A DNA stretch of 64,000 nucleotides from an uncultured Caldilineaceae bacterium (GCA_951812725.1 OX638330.1:2604001-2668000), one strand, 5' to 3'. Positions 47,979 to 57,158 are shown, counted from the first letter of the stretch. The notes: generated by a model not told the origin, from the letters alone. A program made the numbers and translations.

Positions 47979-48019
47979 TGCACGAATTTTCATTGAATTC
48001 TCTTGATTTGCACGAATTT
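47979..48019. promoter_or_regulatory. Pair of direct repeats TGCACGAATTT, possible operator
   Basis: Identical 11-mers lie at 47979-47989 and 48009-48019, 30 bases apart, which is close to three helical turns. They sit between the promoter of the minus-strand RNA (centres near -51 and -81 from its start) and the fabI leader. A single regulator could thus serve both sides. The regulator is unknown. Confidence 0.5.
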
Positions 48020-48179
48020 GACAAGGAATACGGCGGATCGGGCAGTTCAAGTGACGATTTGATATACATTTATAACTATTAGAGCATAAGCTATAGTTCA
48101 AGTAGGTTGAAGGAGTTCCCAGCAGGCGGGGGGCTCTCGATGTCGATCACAGGTTTTGGATCAACATAAGGAGTGGGTA

Positions 48180-48968
48180 ATGGGGTCTTTTGAGGGGAAA
48201 CGCGGTCTCATATTTGGCGTTGCGAACAAGAATTCGATTGCCTGGGGAATTGCGCAGGCATTGGCAGAGGAAGGTGCGGAGCTGGGATTCAGCTATGCAG
48301 GCGAGGTTCTGCAGAAGCGGGTCACTCCATTGGCCGAATCTGTTGGCAGCAAGTTCATAGAGGAATGCGATGTCACTAATGATGCTGCCATAGACGGTCT
48401 TTTCGAGAAGGCGGAGAAACATTTTGGCAATCTCGACTTTCTGGTGCATTCGATTGCATTTGCACCGCGGGAGGATTTGGGCGGCCGTTTTTTGGATACA
48501 AGCCGCGAGGGCTTTCGCCTTGCTCTTGATATCAGTTGCTACAGCCTGGTGGCGCTTGCCAAACGGGCGGTGCCGTTGATGTCAGAGGGCGGCAGCATGT
48601 TGGCAATGACCTACTACGGTTCCGAAAAGGTGACGCCCAATTACAATGTGATGGGGGTGGCGAAGGCCGCGCTGGAAGCGACAGTTCGCTATCTTGCCTG
48701 GGACCTGGGGGGCGATCAGGTGCGGGTTAATGCCATCAGCGCCGGCCCGATCAAGACACTGGCGTCGGCCGGGGTCAGCGGCTTCCGCAAGAGCCTTGGC
48801 TATGTGGGTACGGTTGCGCCGATGGGGAATGTTACACAGACCGACGTGGGAAATGCCGCCCGGTTCCTGCTGGGAGACTGGGCAGGGAAGATCACGGGTG
48901 AGGTGGTCTACGTCGACGGTGGTTACAACATAATGGGGGCCCCCGACATGGACACTGTCGGCGGGTAG
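48180..48968 (+). CDS. fabI: Enoyl-[acyl-carrier-protein] reductase (NADH)
   Basis: A 262-residue member of the short-chain dehydrogenase superfamily, FabI type. The start at 48180 has AAGGAG 7 bases before it. [20 protein letters not shown] is the FabI nucleotide-binding start, and [19 protein letters not shown] is the typical second motif. Tyr and Lys in YNVMGVAK give the Y-x6-K catalytic pair, and [12 protein letters not shown] closes the site. It carries out the last reduction of each fatty acid elongation cycle. The leader (47934-48179) is AT-rich and holds the direct repeats at 47979-48019. A strong terminator follows. Confidence 0.96.
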   Translation: MGSFEGKRGLIFGVANKNSIAWGIAQALAEEGAELGFSYAGEVLQKRVTPLAESVGSKFIEECDVTNDAAIDGLFEKAEKHFGNLDFLVHSIAFAPREDLGGRFLDTSREGFRLALDISCYSLVALAKRAVPLMSEGGSMLAMTYYGSEKVTPNYNVMGVAKAALEATVRYLAWDLGGDQVRVNAISAGPIKTLASAGVSGFRKSLGYVGTVAPMGNVTQTDVGNAARFLLGDWAGKITGEVVYVDGGYNIMGAPDMDTVGG

Positions 48969-49000
48969 GCGTTCGAGGGCAGTTCTCTTTTGAAAGCAAA

Positions 49001-49035
49001 CAGGTCAACCCGGTCGATGGGTTGACCTGTTTTTT
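49001..49035 (+). terminator. Rho-independent terminator of fabI
   Basis: CAGGTCAACCC at 49001-49011 pairs perfectly with GGGTTGACCTG at 49019-49029 across a 7-base loop, followed by six T. It lies 33 bases past the fabI stop. Confidence 0.92.
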
Positions 49036-49047
49036 CATGTCTACCTG

Positions 49048-49120
49048 CGGGAGCGACGGGATTTGAACCCGCGACCTCCGGCTTGACAGGCCGATATGCT
49101 AACCGCTACACCACGCCCCC
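49048..49120 (-). tRNA. tRNA-Asp(GTC)
   Basis: A 73-base cloverleaf on the minus strand. The acceptor arm GGGGGCG pairs with CGCTCCC, with G as discriminator. The anticodon arm is CGGC-CTGTCAA-GCCG with anticodon GTC, and the T arm contains GGGTTCAAATCCC. CCA is not encoded. It is the downstream copy of a tandem pair. Confidence 0.95.
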
Positions 49121-49156
49121 AGATTTCCCTATGGTTTGGCATTTCATCCGCCGAGG

Positions 49157-49229
49157 CGGGAGCGACGGGATTTGAACCCGCGACCTCCGGCTTGACAGGC
49201 CGACATGCTAACCGCTACACCACGCCCCC
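49157..49229 (-). tRNA. tRNA-Asp(GTC), second copy
   Basis: Differs from the neighbouring copy by a single base (CATGTC in place of CATATC before the anticodon stem). It has the same acceptor, anticodon and T arms. The 36-base spacer suggests co-transcription on the minus strand. Confidence 0.95.
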
Positions 49230-49344
49230 ATCAGGAAACCATGACATGTGACGGGAAGGATAACACCGGCAGGTGCGATTGTCAAATGAAGTGGGACAAA
49301 TTGCGAGAGAAGTTGGACTGCGAACAGGAAGGCGAGGGGGCGCT

Positions 49345-50484
49345 TCAGCTCTTACGCGGGGGCAGGCGGGGGATAGATTTGCGGACTTGCCGCAGAAGCC
49401 GTGAAGCGGCGTCAGGCTTTGATTTTGATGCCTTGGGAGCGCCGGAGGGAAGGCGAGGCTTTCGTGCATTGCTGACGATTCGCTGGGCTGCCTGGCGGCC
49501 CTGGCCCAGGGCCTCGCGGTAGTGGCCCTTCATCAGTTCCGGAGTAATTTTTCGACCTTCAGTCGCCCATAGCAGAACTGCTCTTCCGATTGCCCACGTA
49601 CCTGCGTATGAAACCGCAACTTTGGGTACTATCCCCCACACAGGAATAAGACCGACCATTTCGCGAGCGAGCTGGCGAAAGAGGAAGCCGCCACCGAGAA
49701 CGCCGACGATCTCACCCAAGAGCTTCTGCGGCGAACCGGATTTGCCTGAGACCAGTGCGATTTTGTATGCCATCATCAGCTGGTTTTTGGTGAGTACGAT
49801 GGCGTCGCCGGCGCCGAGCACGAAGCCCAGCCCGGGCACCGTTTCGCCGAGGCCGGTGGTGAAGGAGTAGCCGGCGTTAACCTGTGAAGTCTCCTGGATG
49901 AGGAGGTTGCAGGCGGCAGTGCGCAGCGGAGGGAGACGTCGGGCCAGCGGCAGACGGAGGGTGGAGGGGACGGTGTCGATCAGCGCGCCAGCTACGCGGA
50001 TGACGGCTTCATCGGACCATTCGGCGATTGCCACGCGCACCTGCTCGCCCCAGCGGGCAATCTCTCCGTCGGGCCGTTTGCCTTCGGCCCCGGTGAGGAC
50101 GATCAGAGCAGGGATTGAATTTGAGCGAAGCATCCTCAGCAGAGAGGAGAGATCGTCGCTGAGTTCAACACGGGTTGTTACCAACAGGGCGCAGTCAATA
50201 GAAGGAAGCGTTTTGTAGGAAGAGGGGTCTTCTGAATCGGGTGAGAAGGGGACTATGTCGGTACTCTGAGAGCGCAGTCCGGAGCCGGCACTGTCGGTGA
50301 TGGTAATCCAAGGATGACTGAAGGCGGCGCCGGGGTCGCTGAGCCAGCGGGCGGCCTCTTCGGCATCCGCTTCATCATCGGCTGCGACCAGCAGATGGAA
50401 GGGGGCCTCGATCTCACGCTGAATCTCGGCCAGATTGATTTCACTGACAATCTGCCAGATGGAGCGTAACGGGAGTGAACGCAT
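49345..50484 (-). CDS. DUF697-type membrane protein
   Basis: A 379-residue protein. The N-terminal half resembles a degenerate GTPase-like fold: IEAPFHLLVAADDEAD where a P-loop would sit but without GxxxxGKS, then DCALLVTTRVELSDDLSS and PALIVLTGAEG. The C-terminal half (about 200-330) matches DUF697, with hydrophobic helices ETVPGLGFVLGAGDAIVL and MVGLIPVWGIVPKVAVSYAG, and GRKITPELMKGHYREALGQG at its end. DUF697 proteins are membrane proteins, often tied to GTPase-like domains, with poorly known roles. A basic tail follows. The ATG lies 12 bases after the threonine aldolase stop, so the two are probably co-transcribed. Confidence 0.8.
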   Translation of the reverse strand: MRSLPLRSIWQIVSEINLAEIQREIEAPFHLLVAADDEADAEEAARWLSDPGAAFSHPWITITDSAGSGLRSQSTDIVPFSPDSEDPSSYKTLPSIDCALLVTTRVELSDDLSSLLRMLRSNSIPALIVLTGAEGKRPDGEIARWGEQVRVAIAEWSDEAVIRVAGALIDTVPSTLRLPLARRLPPLRTAACNLLIQETSQVNAGYSFTTGLGETVPGLGFVLGAGDAIVLTKNQLMMAYKIALVSGKSGSPQKLLGEIVGVLGGGFLFRQLAREMVGLIPVWGIVPKVAVSYAGTWAIGRAVLLWATEGRKITPELMKGHYREALGQGRQAAQRIVSNARKPRLPSGAPKASKSKPDAASRLLRQVRKSIPRLPPRKS

Positions 50485-50496
50485 CGCTCACTTCGC

Positions 50497-51579
50497 CTAT
50501 CCGTACACGCGCACGCCATCGCCGGCGCCATCGCTGCCAGCGTGGAGTACTTGGGCAAAAGCGTCGAGTGTACGCTCGATATCGGTGGAGGTCACGTGCA
50601 GATTTGTGACCGCGCGCAGGTGGGTGCTGTCGATGGGACTCAGCAGGACGCCGAGCTCTCGCAGGCCGGCTGACAACTGTGCAGGCGTTATGTCTTCACG
50701 GCAAAGTTCGAAGATGACGATATCCGTCTCTACGGTTTCCGGGTCGATATTGATTCCGTCCAGTTGCGCCAGGCCCTGAGCCAGTTCATGGGCGTTCGCA
50801 TGGTCGTCGGCAAGTCTTTCGATCATTTCAGTGATGGCAACGATGCCGGCGGCGGCGATGATGCCGGCCTGGCGGGTGCCGCCGCCGAGGATTTTGCGCA
50901 TGCGTCGGGCGCGCTTGACGAAGTCGGAGTCACCAACTATCACCGAACCAACGGGGGCGCCGAGGCCTTTGCTCAGGCAGAGGCTGGCACTGTCCGCTTC
51001 CTTGAGCAGGCGGGCAGGGGCGACATTGAGAGCGACGGCAGCATTCCAGAGGCGGGCCCCGTCGACGTGAAGCTTCATATCGCGGCTGTGGGCCAACTTG
51101 CCGGCCGCGTCCATGTACTCCACGGACAGGCAGCGCCCGCCGCTGCGATTGTGGGTATTTTCGATTGCCAACAGGCGGGTACGAGGGTAGTGTTCGTCGT
51201 CGGCGCGGATTGACGATGCTACCATTTGCAGGTCCAGGGTACCGTCCGGAGCAGTGGGCATAGGACGCGGATGGACACCTCCCAGGCCGGCGGAACCGCC
51301 CTGTTCGGACAGGAAGATGTGCGCTTGATCTCCCAGGATCATTTCGTCGCCGCGGCCGCAGTGGCTGAGCAACGAGGCCAGGTTGCCCATTGTCCCGCTG
51401 GACACGAAGACGGCCGCCTCTTTCTCAAGCAGGTCGGCGGTCATGGCCTCCAGGCGGTTGACGGTCGGGTCTTCGCCGTAGACGTCGTCACCGACAGGCG
51501 CGGCAGCCATTGCTTTGCGCATGGCTTCGGTCGGCTGGGTCACGGTATCGGAGCGCAGGTCAATTGTATTGTTTGTCAA
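50497..51579 (-). CDS. Low-specificity L-threonine aldolase
   Basis: A 360-residue PLP enzyme of fold type I that cleaves threonine/allo-threonine to glycine and acetaldehyde. It opens with IDLRSDTVTQPTEAMRKAMA, the family hallmark. PVGDDVYGEDPTVNRLE and VSSGTMGNLASLLSHCGRGD follow. HVDGARLWNAA carries the PLP-contacting Asp173, and Lys204 in CLSKGLGAPVG is the Schiff-base lysine. It starts with TTG at 51579 behind a GAAAGG stretch. Closely related beta-eliminating lyases cannot be fully ruled out. Confidence 0.93.
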   Translation of the reverse strand: MTNNTIDLRSDTVTQPTEAMRKAMAAAPVGDDVYGEDPTVNRLEAMTADLLEKEAAVFVSSGTMGNLASLLSHCGRGDEMILGDQAHIFLSEQGGSAGLGGVHPRPMPTAPDGTLDLQMVASSIRADDEHYPRTRLLAIENTHNRSGGRCLSVEYMDAAGKLAHSRDMKLHVDGARLWNAAVALNVAPARLLKEADSASLCLSKGLGAPVGSVIVGDSDFVKRARRMRKILGGGTRQAGIIAAAGIVAITEMIERLADDHANAHELAQGLAQLDGINIDPETVETDIVIFELCREDITPAQLSAGLRELGVLLSPIDSTHLRAVTNLHVTSTDIERTLDAFAQVLHAGSDGAGDGVRVYG

Positions 51580-51651
51580 AGCTGTTACCTTTCCTGGTGC
51601 GAAAGAAGCACGACGATTTTGTGGTCGGTTTCTTCTTTTTCTATCTTATGG

Positions 51652-53571
51652 TCAAGTCGCGCTCGTCTGCTGGTGTTGGCCGATATAGCCAATCAAAACT
51701 ACTTCTCGGTCCTGGTCCCAGTCAAAGGCGATTCGAATGGTGTAACGTGCATCCTTGTTGCTGCCGGTGCCGACGTGCTTTTTCAGCCAGTACGTTTTGC
51801 CCTCAAGGTGGGTTGTGTACCAGGGCTTGTACTGTTTCATTGTGATGCTGCTCTGTTTTCCTGTGTAGCGCCAACCACATGCTTTCAGTATAGACACACC
51901 AAGGTCGGGCACGCTGAGCTCGCCCATTTTTGAGCGATAATAAGTGGTGGCCAGCCATTTCAATGCAGTCCACACGTTGCCAGGCTTCTCATAGGGATTA
52001 TCGTCGATCTCCGATTTCGAGTTAGGCTTAAACAGGAGTTCGTCGGCGAACTTTTCTCTTGCAAGCGCCACGGCTGTTCTTACGTCCTCAACGGGCAGGA
52101 TTTCAACGTCTCCGGGTGATTCGTCGGGACTTGAAAATCGCTTGCACGTCGTTTCGTATGCTTCGCGCCAGATTCTGACAACATCCTGGCTCGTCTTCAG
52201 GTCGCTCTGAAGCGTCTGTATTTCTTGTTTCAGAGAGCGGTTCTCTGATTCGATCAAGCCGAAATCAACTATCGATTGGATAGGAAATTCAGCCGGGGTT
52301 CCACTATACCCTCCTGCCTGGGAGGCATCGGTTGAATGATGGAGGCCGTCAGTCTCGTCATTTCCCTCTGGCAGCGCGGCTTGAGCCGAAACTTCGTCGG
52401 CAATATTGTTTGCAGATTGGGGCGATCCGACCTCTGCTTCAGCTGAAGAAAGTGTGTTGTCTTCTGGCTTGGAAATGCGTTCGACTAGTTCGGACTGCTT
52501 GTCGCAGGGCGCGGTGACCGCGTCAGAAGTAGCGGCGGCAGGCCCTTTGCTCGACAGTGCGGGATCGTCGTCAGTTGGGTTCGTTGGTGAAAACAGTTGA
52601 TAAATTTGATACAGGCACTTAAGGGTCTGTAGCTGCAGGTCCGAACGCTTTGGGGCCAGGACCGTCTCTTCTTCTATGTTCGAGGCAATGTCATGTACTG
52701 GTTTGTAGTGGCCTAGTAAACGTTTCAGGGATTCTGTAAGGAGCAGCAGTTCAGAAATTCCTTCAAGTGTTGATGGCTGGTCGGGCTGTTGCCGGCAGGA
52801 TAGACGTTCGACGGACCATGAATCAGTATCGCATTGGAAAAAGGCCAATTCCCGCCCGAAATCCTGCTTTAGCTCTGCGAGCAGCTCCTTCAAACGGACG
52901 ACGTAGTGTCTTTCATTCTCTTTCCATTGGATGATTTCGGTGACCGATGCTACGAAATCTGTAGCCTGCTGCCATTGAGGCGCGTCTGCAGGCAATGCCT
53001 GCAGTTCTTCAAGCCACTGTGGAAAGAGTGCGTCTTTGCGCGTATCAGTGGGCTCGTCGACAAGGGCGACTTCAGAGGAGGGCAATTTGCCTGAAACACA
53101 GCAGAGCATGAGAGCGACATCATCTTCAGTGAACTGGCTATGGGATTCAGCGACTTGCCGGCTATGTTGCTTCCAACCCTCGATGTCCCACTTGCCAGAG
53201 AATCGACTTGCCGAGAAGTCCAGTCCATTTATTGACATCCCTAGATCAGAGAGATGTTTGCTAACTACGCCTTGAAGTTCCTGGTGGCAACTCATCCATA
53301 TCTGCAGAACAATTCCAACGAACTCAGGGGAGAAACGCATTCTCTGCAATACATTATTTTTGACAAGTTCAACTGGCGCTTTCAAGGGTTCGCGAAAACC
53401 GTCAATCCGCGCGCCGCTATTTACCGCCCGCTCAAAAAACTTTCTCAGATCATCAGGGGCATGCCTCCACTGCGCCAAGACGCGTCTGACGACCGCGATC
53501 TGACACTCTTCGGACAACAGTTCGTTGATGGCAGTCAATGCTGGGGGGGCGTTTCCTGCTTGGTCTTCCAT
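51652..53571 (-). CDS. Unrecognised 639-residue protein with coiled coil and distinct C-terminal domain
   Basis: The product was not recognised. The N-terminal 330 residues look mainly helical (ELLSEECQIAVVRRVLAQWR, RLKELLAELKQDFGRELAFF). A low-complexity acidic linker lies at about 335-440, followed by a coiled-coil stretch (about 455-490, IESENRSLKQEIQTLQSDLK). The C-terminus, about 525-639, is a compact alpha/beta domain (NVWTALKWLATTYYRSKMGE, KTYWLKKHVGTG, YTIRIAFDWDQDREVVLIGY), possibly similar to a domain at the C-terminus of large uncharacterised bacterial proteins. No signal peptide or membrane segment is evident. AGGAG precedes the ATG at 53571. It has its own promoter region. Its isolated, unusual make-up is compatible with a recent arrival, but no mobile element is nearby. 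Confidence 0.75.
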   Translation of the reverse strand: MEDQAGNAPPALTAINELLSEECQIAVVRRVLAQWRHAPDDLRKFFERAVNSGARIDGFREPLKAPVELVKNNVLQRMRFSPEFVGIVLQIWMSCHQELQGVVSKHLSDLGMSINGLDFSASRFSGKWDIEGWKQHSRQVAESHSQFTEDDVALMLCCVSGKLPSSEVALVDEPTDTRKDALFPQWLEELQALPADAPQWQQATDFVASVTEIIQWKENERHYVVRLKELLAELKQDFGRELAFFQCDTDSWSVERLSCRQQPDQPSTLEGISELLLLTESLKRLLGHYKPVHDIASNIEEETVLAPKRSDLQLQTLKCLYQIYQLFSPTNPTDDDPALSSKGPAAATSDAVTAPCDKQSELVERISKPEDNTLSSAEAEVGSPQSANNIADEVSAQAALPEGNDETDGLHHSTDASQAGGYSGTPAEFPIQSIVDFGLIESENRSLKQEIQTLQSDLKTSQDVVRIWREAYETTCKRFSSPDESPGDVEILPVEDVRTAVALAREKFADELLFKPNSKSEIDDNPYEKPGNVWTALKWLATTYYRSKMGELSVPDLGVSILKACGWRYTGKQSSITMKQYKPWYTTHLEGKTYWLKKHVGTGSNKDARYTIRIAFDWDQDREVVLIGYIGQHQQTSAT

Positions 53572-53615
53572 TGCTCTCCTAATCGAGCACAGTGGAGCTA
53601 TTTTCTCTGGGACAG

Positions 53616-53689
53616 GAACAAAACGAGGAGAGAGTGGTGGACGGCGGGTCTGTAAGAAGACCGTAACGCCACCGTTCTCTCTCCTCGTT
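53616..53689 (-). terminator. Strong terminator of the kinase-lipoprotein transcription unit
   Basis: AACGAGGAGAGAG at 53622-53634 pairs exactly with CTCTCTCCTCGTT at 53677-53689. Inner arms GGTGG/CCACC and GGTCT/AGACC extend the structure. On the minus strand it is followed by TTTTGTT and begins about 20 bases after the lipoprotein stop. Confidence 0.78.
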
Positions 53690-53709
53690 CCATTGCTAAG
53701 TCCTAGCGT

Positions 53710-54606
53710 CTATTCGGGTCGGAAAGTTCCGATAATCAGATCGATTTCCCCTTGCCTGTTCTGGGCCTGATTGGCCGGAACTGCGTTGATCAGAATGTAG
53801 GCTGTGTCATTTGCACGCAACGCCGTTATGACGATATGGGCGTTGAACAGACCTTGACTGGCAAGGTCGGCACTGGCTACACCCTTAATGGAAGGCAGAT
53901 TGTTGGTGGTGCCTGCCTCGAGGCTCTTCACTTCCACTGGTACCGGAAGGGGAAGGCTTTCCAACTGCTCTGTCAGCCACTCCACCAAGCTTTCGGAGGA
54001 GATATCATCGTCGAGATTCGGGAAAATGCCGACGCCGGTCATGGCGGCGATTGGCGGATTGGAGAAAATCGCCAACTGTATGCCTAGATGGCCAGCGTTC
54101 TCGCCGCCAGGCCCAGTGAGGGCATCATCCACCTGTTTGGCGGCGTCTGCGCTCACGAACCGCATGATCTGACTTAATTGGCCGCTCTGGAGGTCGAATA
54201 CAGACCAACCACGCGGGACTGCAAATGAGTAGCCCAGACGCTCGTTTTCGACCTTGGTCCAGCCATTGGGGATACTCACTTTGGGTTCCGGCGCGGGTGT
54301 TGCTGTGGGCGGAGCTGGCGTTGGCGTGTCGGTCGGCTCTGGCACCGGGGTATCGGTGGGCGGGACCGGCGTTGGCGTGTCGGTCGGCGGCACCGGGGTG
54401 TCAGTTGGCGGCACCGGCGTATCGGTGGGCGGCACGGCGGTGGCGGTAGGTTCCGCCTGCCTTCGGTTACAGCCGGCCAATGCCAACGCCGCCACCAGAA
54501 CGATCAGAACGACCATGTAAGATGGCTGCGCCGAGTAAAACCGGCTCACCCGCTTGACTTGTCGGCCCAACCATCTGGCACTTTCAGGTGTGGAAAATTG
54601 CATCAT
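53710..54606 (-). CDS. Lipoprotein with Thr/Pro linker and PsbP-like C-terminal domain
   Basis: A 298-residue protein. The start at 54606 has GGAGGAG close upstream; MVVLIVLVAALALAGC, 30 residues in, is the actual signal core with its lipobox Cys. Residues about 52-108 are a repetitive linker (PPTDTPVPPTDTPTPVPPTD), common in Chloroflexota surface proteins. The C-terminal 190 residues start IPNGWTKVENERLGYSFAVP, PRGWSVFDL, resembling PsbP/DUF1795-like folds that bind hydrophobic ligands or act in assembly. The gene lies 19 bases after the kinase stop, so it is probably co-expressed and may act as its outer partner; this is inferred. Confidence 0.85.
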   Translation of the reverse strand: MMQFSTPESARWLGRQVKRVSRFYSAQPSYMVVLIVLVAALALAGCNRRQAEPTATAVPPTDTPVPPTDTPVPPTDTPTPVPPTDTPVPEPTDTPTPAPPTATPAPEPKVSIPNGWTKVENERLGYSFAVPRGWSVFDLQSGQLSQIMRFVSADAAKQVDDALTGPGGENAGHLGIQLAIFSNPPIAAMTGVGIFPNLDDDISSESLVEWLTEQLESLPLPVPVEVKSLEAGTTNNLPSIKGVASADLASQGLFNAHIVITALRANDTAYILINAVPANQAQNRQGEIDLIIGTFRPE

Positions 54607-54625
54607 ACTCCTCCATTTTGGATAG

Positions 54626-56680
54626 TTAGAGCCGCAACTGCGACTTCAGATAGATGTGTGTGTCTTGTGACTCTGTATTGTAAATGAGCAAACCCCCTTC
54701 AAACGACTGAAGGACTCCGTTTGTCTCCTCAGGTTGGGTAATTGCCCAGCCCAGGGCCTGCCTTACAAACAGGCTTTCGGCCCAGATTTGCCCTATTCCG
54801 CGAACCGGTTGGAGTAGTTCTTCCGACGGCGACTGGAGATCAGGGGAATCGACTACTTCCTGAGAGCCTTTCTGCCAGTCATGTTCCCTTTGTTCCCACT
54901 CGCCGTTGCTGAAGTAACGAAGATAGACGATCGGTCTGTCCAGGCGGGCGAGGGCCATGCCGGTTTGGAAAAGCTGGATTTCATAGGTAAGGCTGGTGGG
55001 AACGCCTTTGGGGCAGCCGAGTTCCTGGGCGGCCTTTGCATCTTCGCCAAGAAAGCTCTCGAACTGTTCGGCGGCATGATACTGACAGGGTGCGGCGGCA
55101 TCCTCTGCCAGCGCGGCAGGAGGTTCGGCGGCGGCCTCAGGTTCAAGTTCAACAGGTACGGAAGCTGAGGTTTCGGTAGCAGCCGTTGTTTCAACTTCCT
55201 CCTGCGCAACTTGCTGGGCTTCGACAGCCGGCAAAGGGGAAGAGGGCGCGGAGGGGCTGGACAGGCTTTCCACAGGCGAAGCTGACTCGTTGCCCCACAG
55301 TGCGTTTCTGGCAACGGGGCTCAAGGCCATCAGCGCCAGAACGAGGACACTTCCCAGGATTGTGACTGTCAGGCGCGCTCTTGAGCGCCTTGAGGCGCCC
55401 GGACTGTTTTGCTGGGCGACGTTCACCGTGGGGCGGTCCGGCGGGATGTCCTGCGCGGCAGGATTCTCCAGTCTGCTTTCCGCACCTGGAATTATGACGG
55501 TGTCGGTCGTTTGCGGCGGTGACGGCGGCAACTGGACGGAGGGCAGAGATACCAGCGTCAGTGTTGAAGTCTGTTCGGCGAGGCTGTTTTCCTGCGACAG
55601 GATCCTGTCGGATATTGCTGACAGTTCGTCGGCCATATCTCGTGCGACGGTGTATCGTTCCTGTTGTGTTTTTGCCAGGCTGCGGCGCAACACTTCAATC
55701 AGTTCGGGGGGAAGAGATGCCAGCAGGTCGTCAGGCAGCGAGAGTGACGCGTATACATGGGCGTGCAGGATTTGCGTGGTAGTGCCGGTGAATGGCGGGC
55801 GTCCGACCAGGCACCGGAAGAGGACGGCTCCGAGCGAGTAAATGTCTGCTCTACCAGTCACTTCGCGACTGCTGGCACACTGCTCGGGCGCCATATAGGC
55901 AGGCGTCCCTATGGTGCGACCTACGTTTGTCAACTCCGGCATATCCAAGGCACGGGCGATGCCAAAATCGGACAGAAGTGGCGCCACCGGCAAATCATCG
56001 GCGGCAGGACCGGCTGCGTTCAGGCCGTCGGCAGAGCTGCCGATCAGGATTTGTTCAGCTTCGTATACAGCAGAAAGGGTCTTACCATCGCGGGGAATGC
56101 TGCCGAAGGCTTCCGGGTTGACGGGGCGGAGCAGGATGTTGCTGGGTTTGACGTCGCGGTGGACAATGTCCTGCTGATGGGCGTAGTGCAGTGCCCTTGC
56201 AATCGGCGCCAAAAGGTTACAGCTTTCGGCCACGCTCAGTCTTCCGCGGCGTTTAAGGAGCTGTGCCAAGCTGTCGCCGTCGACCAGTTCCATGGCGATG
56301 TAGGCGCTGCCTTCGCCGGCGGCATCTCCCACTTGGAATGTTTGGACGACATGTGGGTGCCGCAACCGGGCGACAGTGTGAGCTTCCTGCTGGAAACGGC
56401 TGCGCACGGCGGCATCAGCGCCGGGCAACAGAATCTTGAGCGCGACCACGCGCTCCTGGATTTGATCGTAGGCCTGATACACGTTTGCCGCGCCACCGCT
56501 GCCCAGGCGTTTTCCTACCAGGAATCTTCCGATCTGGTAGTCGTCCGGATGCCCGGTCGAGGGCTGCGGGAATTCCGGGCCTACTTCAACAGGTTCCGGA
56601 GCCGAGCTCTCGTTCTCTGATTCTTCTTGCGGTTCGGACCTTACGGCCTCACCGGCAGGATCCTTCTGTTCAGTCAGCAT
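54626..56680 (-). CDS. Transmembrane Ser/Thr protein kinase (PknB-type)
   Basis: 684 residues from the ATG at 56680. The kinase domain spans about 45-330: the Gly-rich loop GKRLGSGGAANVYQAYD, the lysine in RVVALKILLPG, the catalytic loop IVHRDVKPSNILLR, a long insert of about 45 residues between it and the metal motif LLSDFGIARALD, then GTPAYMAPEQ and GRADIYSLGAVLFRCLVGRP. The insert may be regulatory. One membrane segment (TVTILGSVLVLALMALSPVA) lies near residue 440, followed by an outer Pro/Glu/Ala-rich stretch. The outer C-terminal domain is about 170 residues (CQYHAAEQFESFLGEDAKAA). It lacks PASTA repeats. The FHA regulator 1 kb away in the opposite direction is a possible target. Confidence 0.93.
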   Translation of the reverse strand: MLTEQKDPAGEAVRSEPQEESENESSAPEPVEVGPEFPQPSTGHPDDYQIGRFLVGKRLGSGGAANVYQAYDQIQERVVALKILLPGADAAVRSRFQQEAHTVARLRHPHVVQTFQVGDAAGEGSAYIAMELVDGDSLAQLLKRRGRLSVAESCNLLAPIARALHYAHQQDIVHRDVKPSNILLRPVNPEAFGSIPRDGKTLSAVYEAEQILIGSSADGLNAAGPAADDLPVAPLLSDFGIARALDMPELTNVGRTIGTPAYMAPEQCASSREVTGRADIYSLGAVLFRCLVGRPPFTGTTTQILHAHVYASLSLPDDLLASLPPELIEVLRRSLAKTQQERYTVARDMADELSAISDRILSQENSLAEQTSTLTLVSLPSVQLPPSPPQTTDTVIIPGAESRLENPAAQDIPPDRPTVNVAQQNSPGASRRSRARLTVTILGSVLVLALMALSPVARNALWGNESASPVESLSSPSAPSSPLPAVEAQQVAQEEVETTAATETSASVPVELEPEAAAEPPAALAEDAAAPCQYHAAEQFESFLGEDAKAAQELGCPKGVPTSLTYEIQLFQTGMALARLDRPIVYLRYFSNGEWEQREHDWQKGSQEVVDSPDLQSPSEELLQPVRGIGQIWAESLFVRQALGWAITQPEETNGVLQSFEGGLLIYNTESQDTHIYLKSQLRL

Positions 56681-56704
56681 TTCGAAAAACAAACTCAGAC
56701 ACAA

Positions 56705-57158
56705 TAGTATTCAGGTCTCTGCCGTAACCAGCGAATTTCGGCGGTTCAGTCGAGATTATCTGCGCGCGGCGGTGGGTGAAGAGGATAGATGAAAGAGATT
56801 GAAACTGGCGGTTCTGCTGCCCAGTCGCGGCGCAATGTACGTTAATTACTCGCCATACCCGGCGCGGCTGCACTGGCGCGAGACGGAACGGGCGCGAGGG
56901 TTGAAAATCTACCATACGCGGACTATAATACCAGAGAAACAGGAATAGGGAAACACGAAGCCAAAAGAATGGAAGCTAATTCGACACTGTTCGCGGCGAG
57001 CTTGCTGGACTTTGAACTTCATGTCTCGAAGTGTTGATCAGCGATAGCTTCAGTCGATGAGAGTTGGCCTGGGCAGCATTGTTCCAGGCCTCCCTCTGAC
57101 CCGCTCAGAGGTGATAGGCTCAAGAGAAGCATGCCCAAAGTCTGATCATTTTGTCACC
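56705..57158. other. Intergenic stretch upstream of the kinase
   Basis: About 450 bases without a convincing gene. It should contain the minus-strand kinase promoter. A short frame at 56670-56915 has no motif and no good start, and is not called. Confidence 0.5.
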
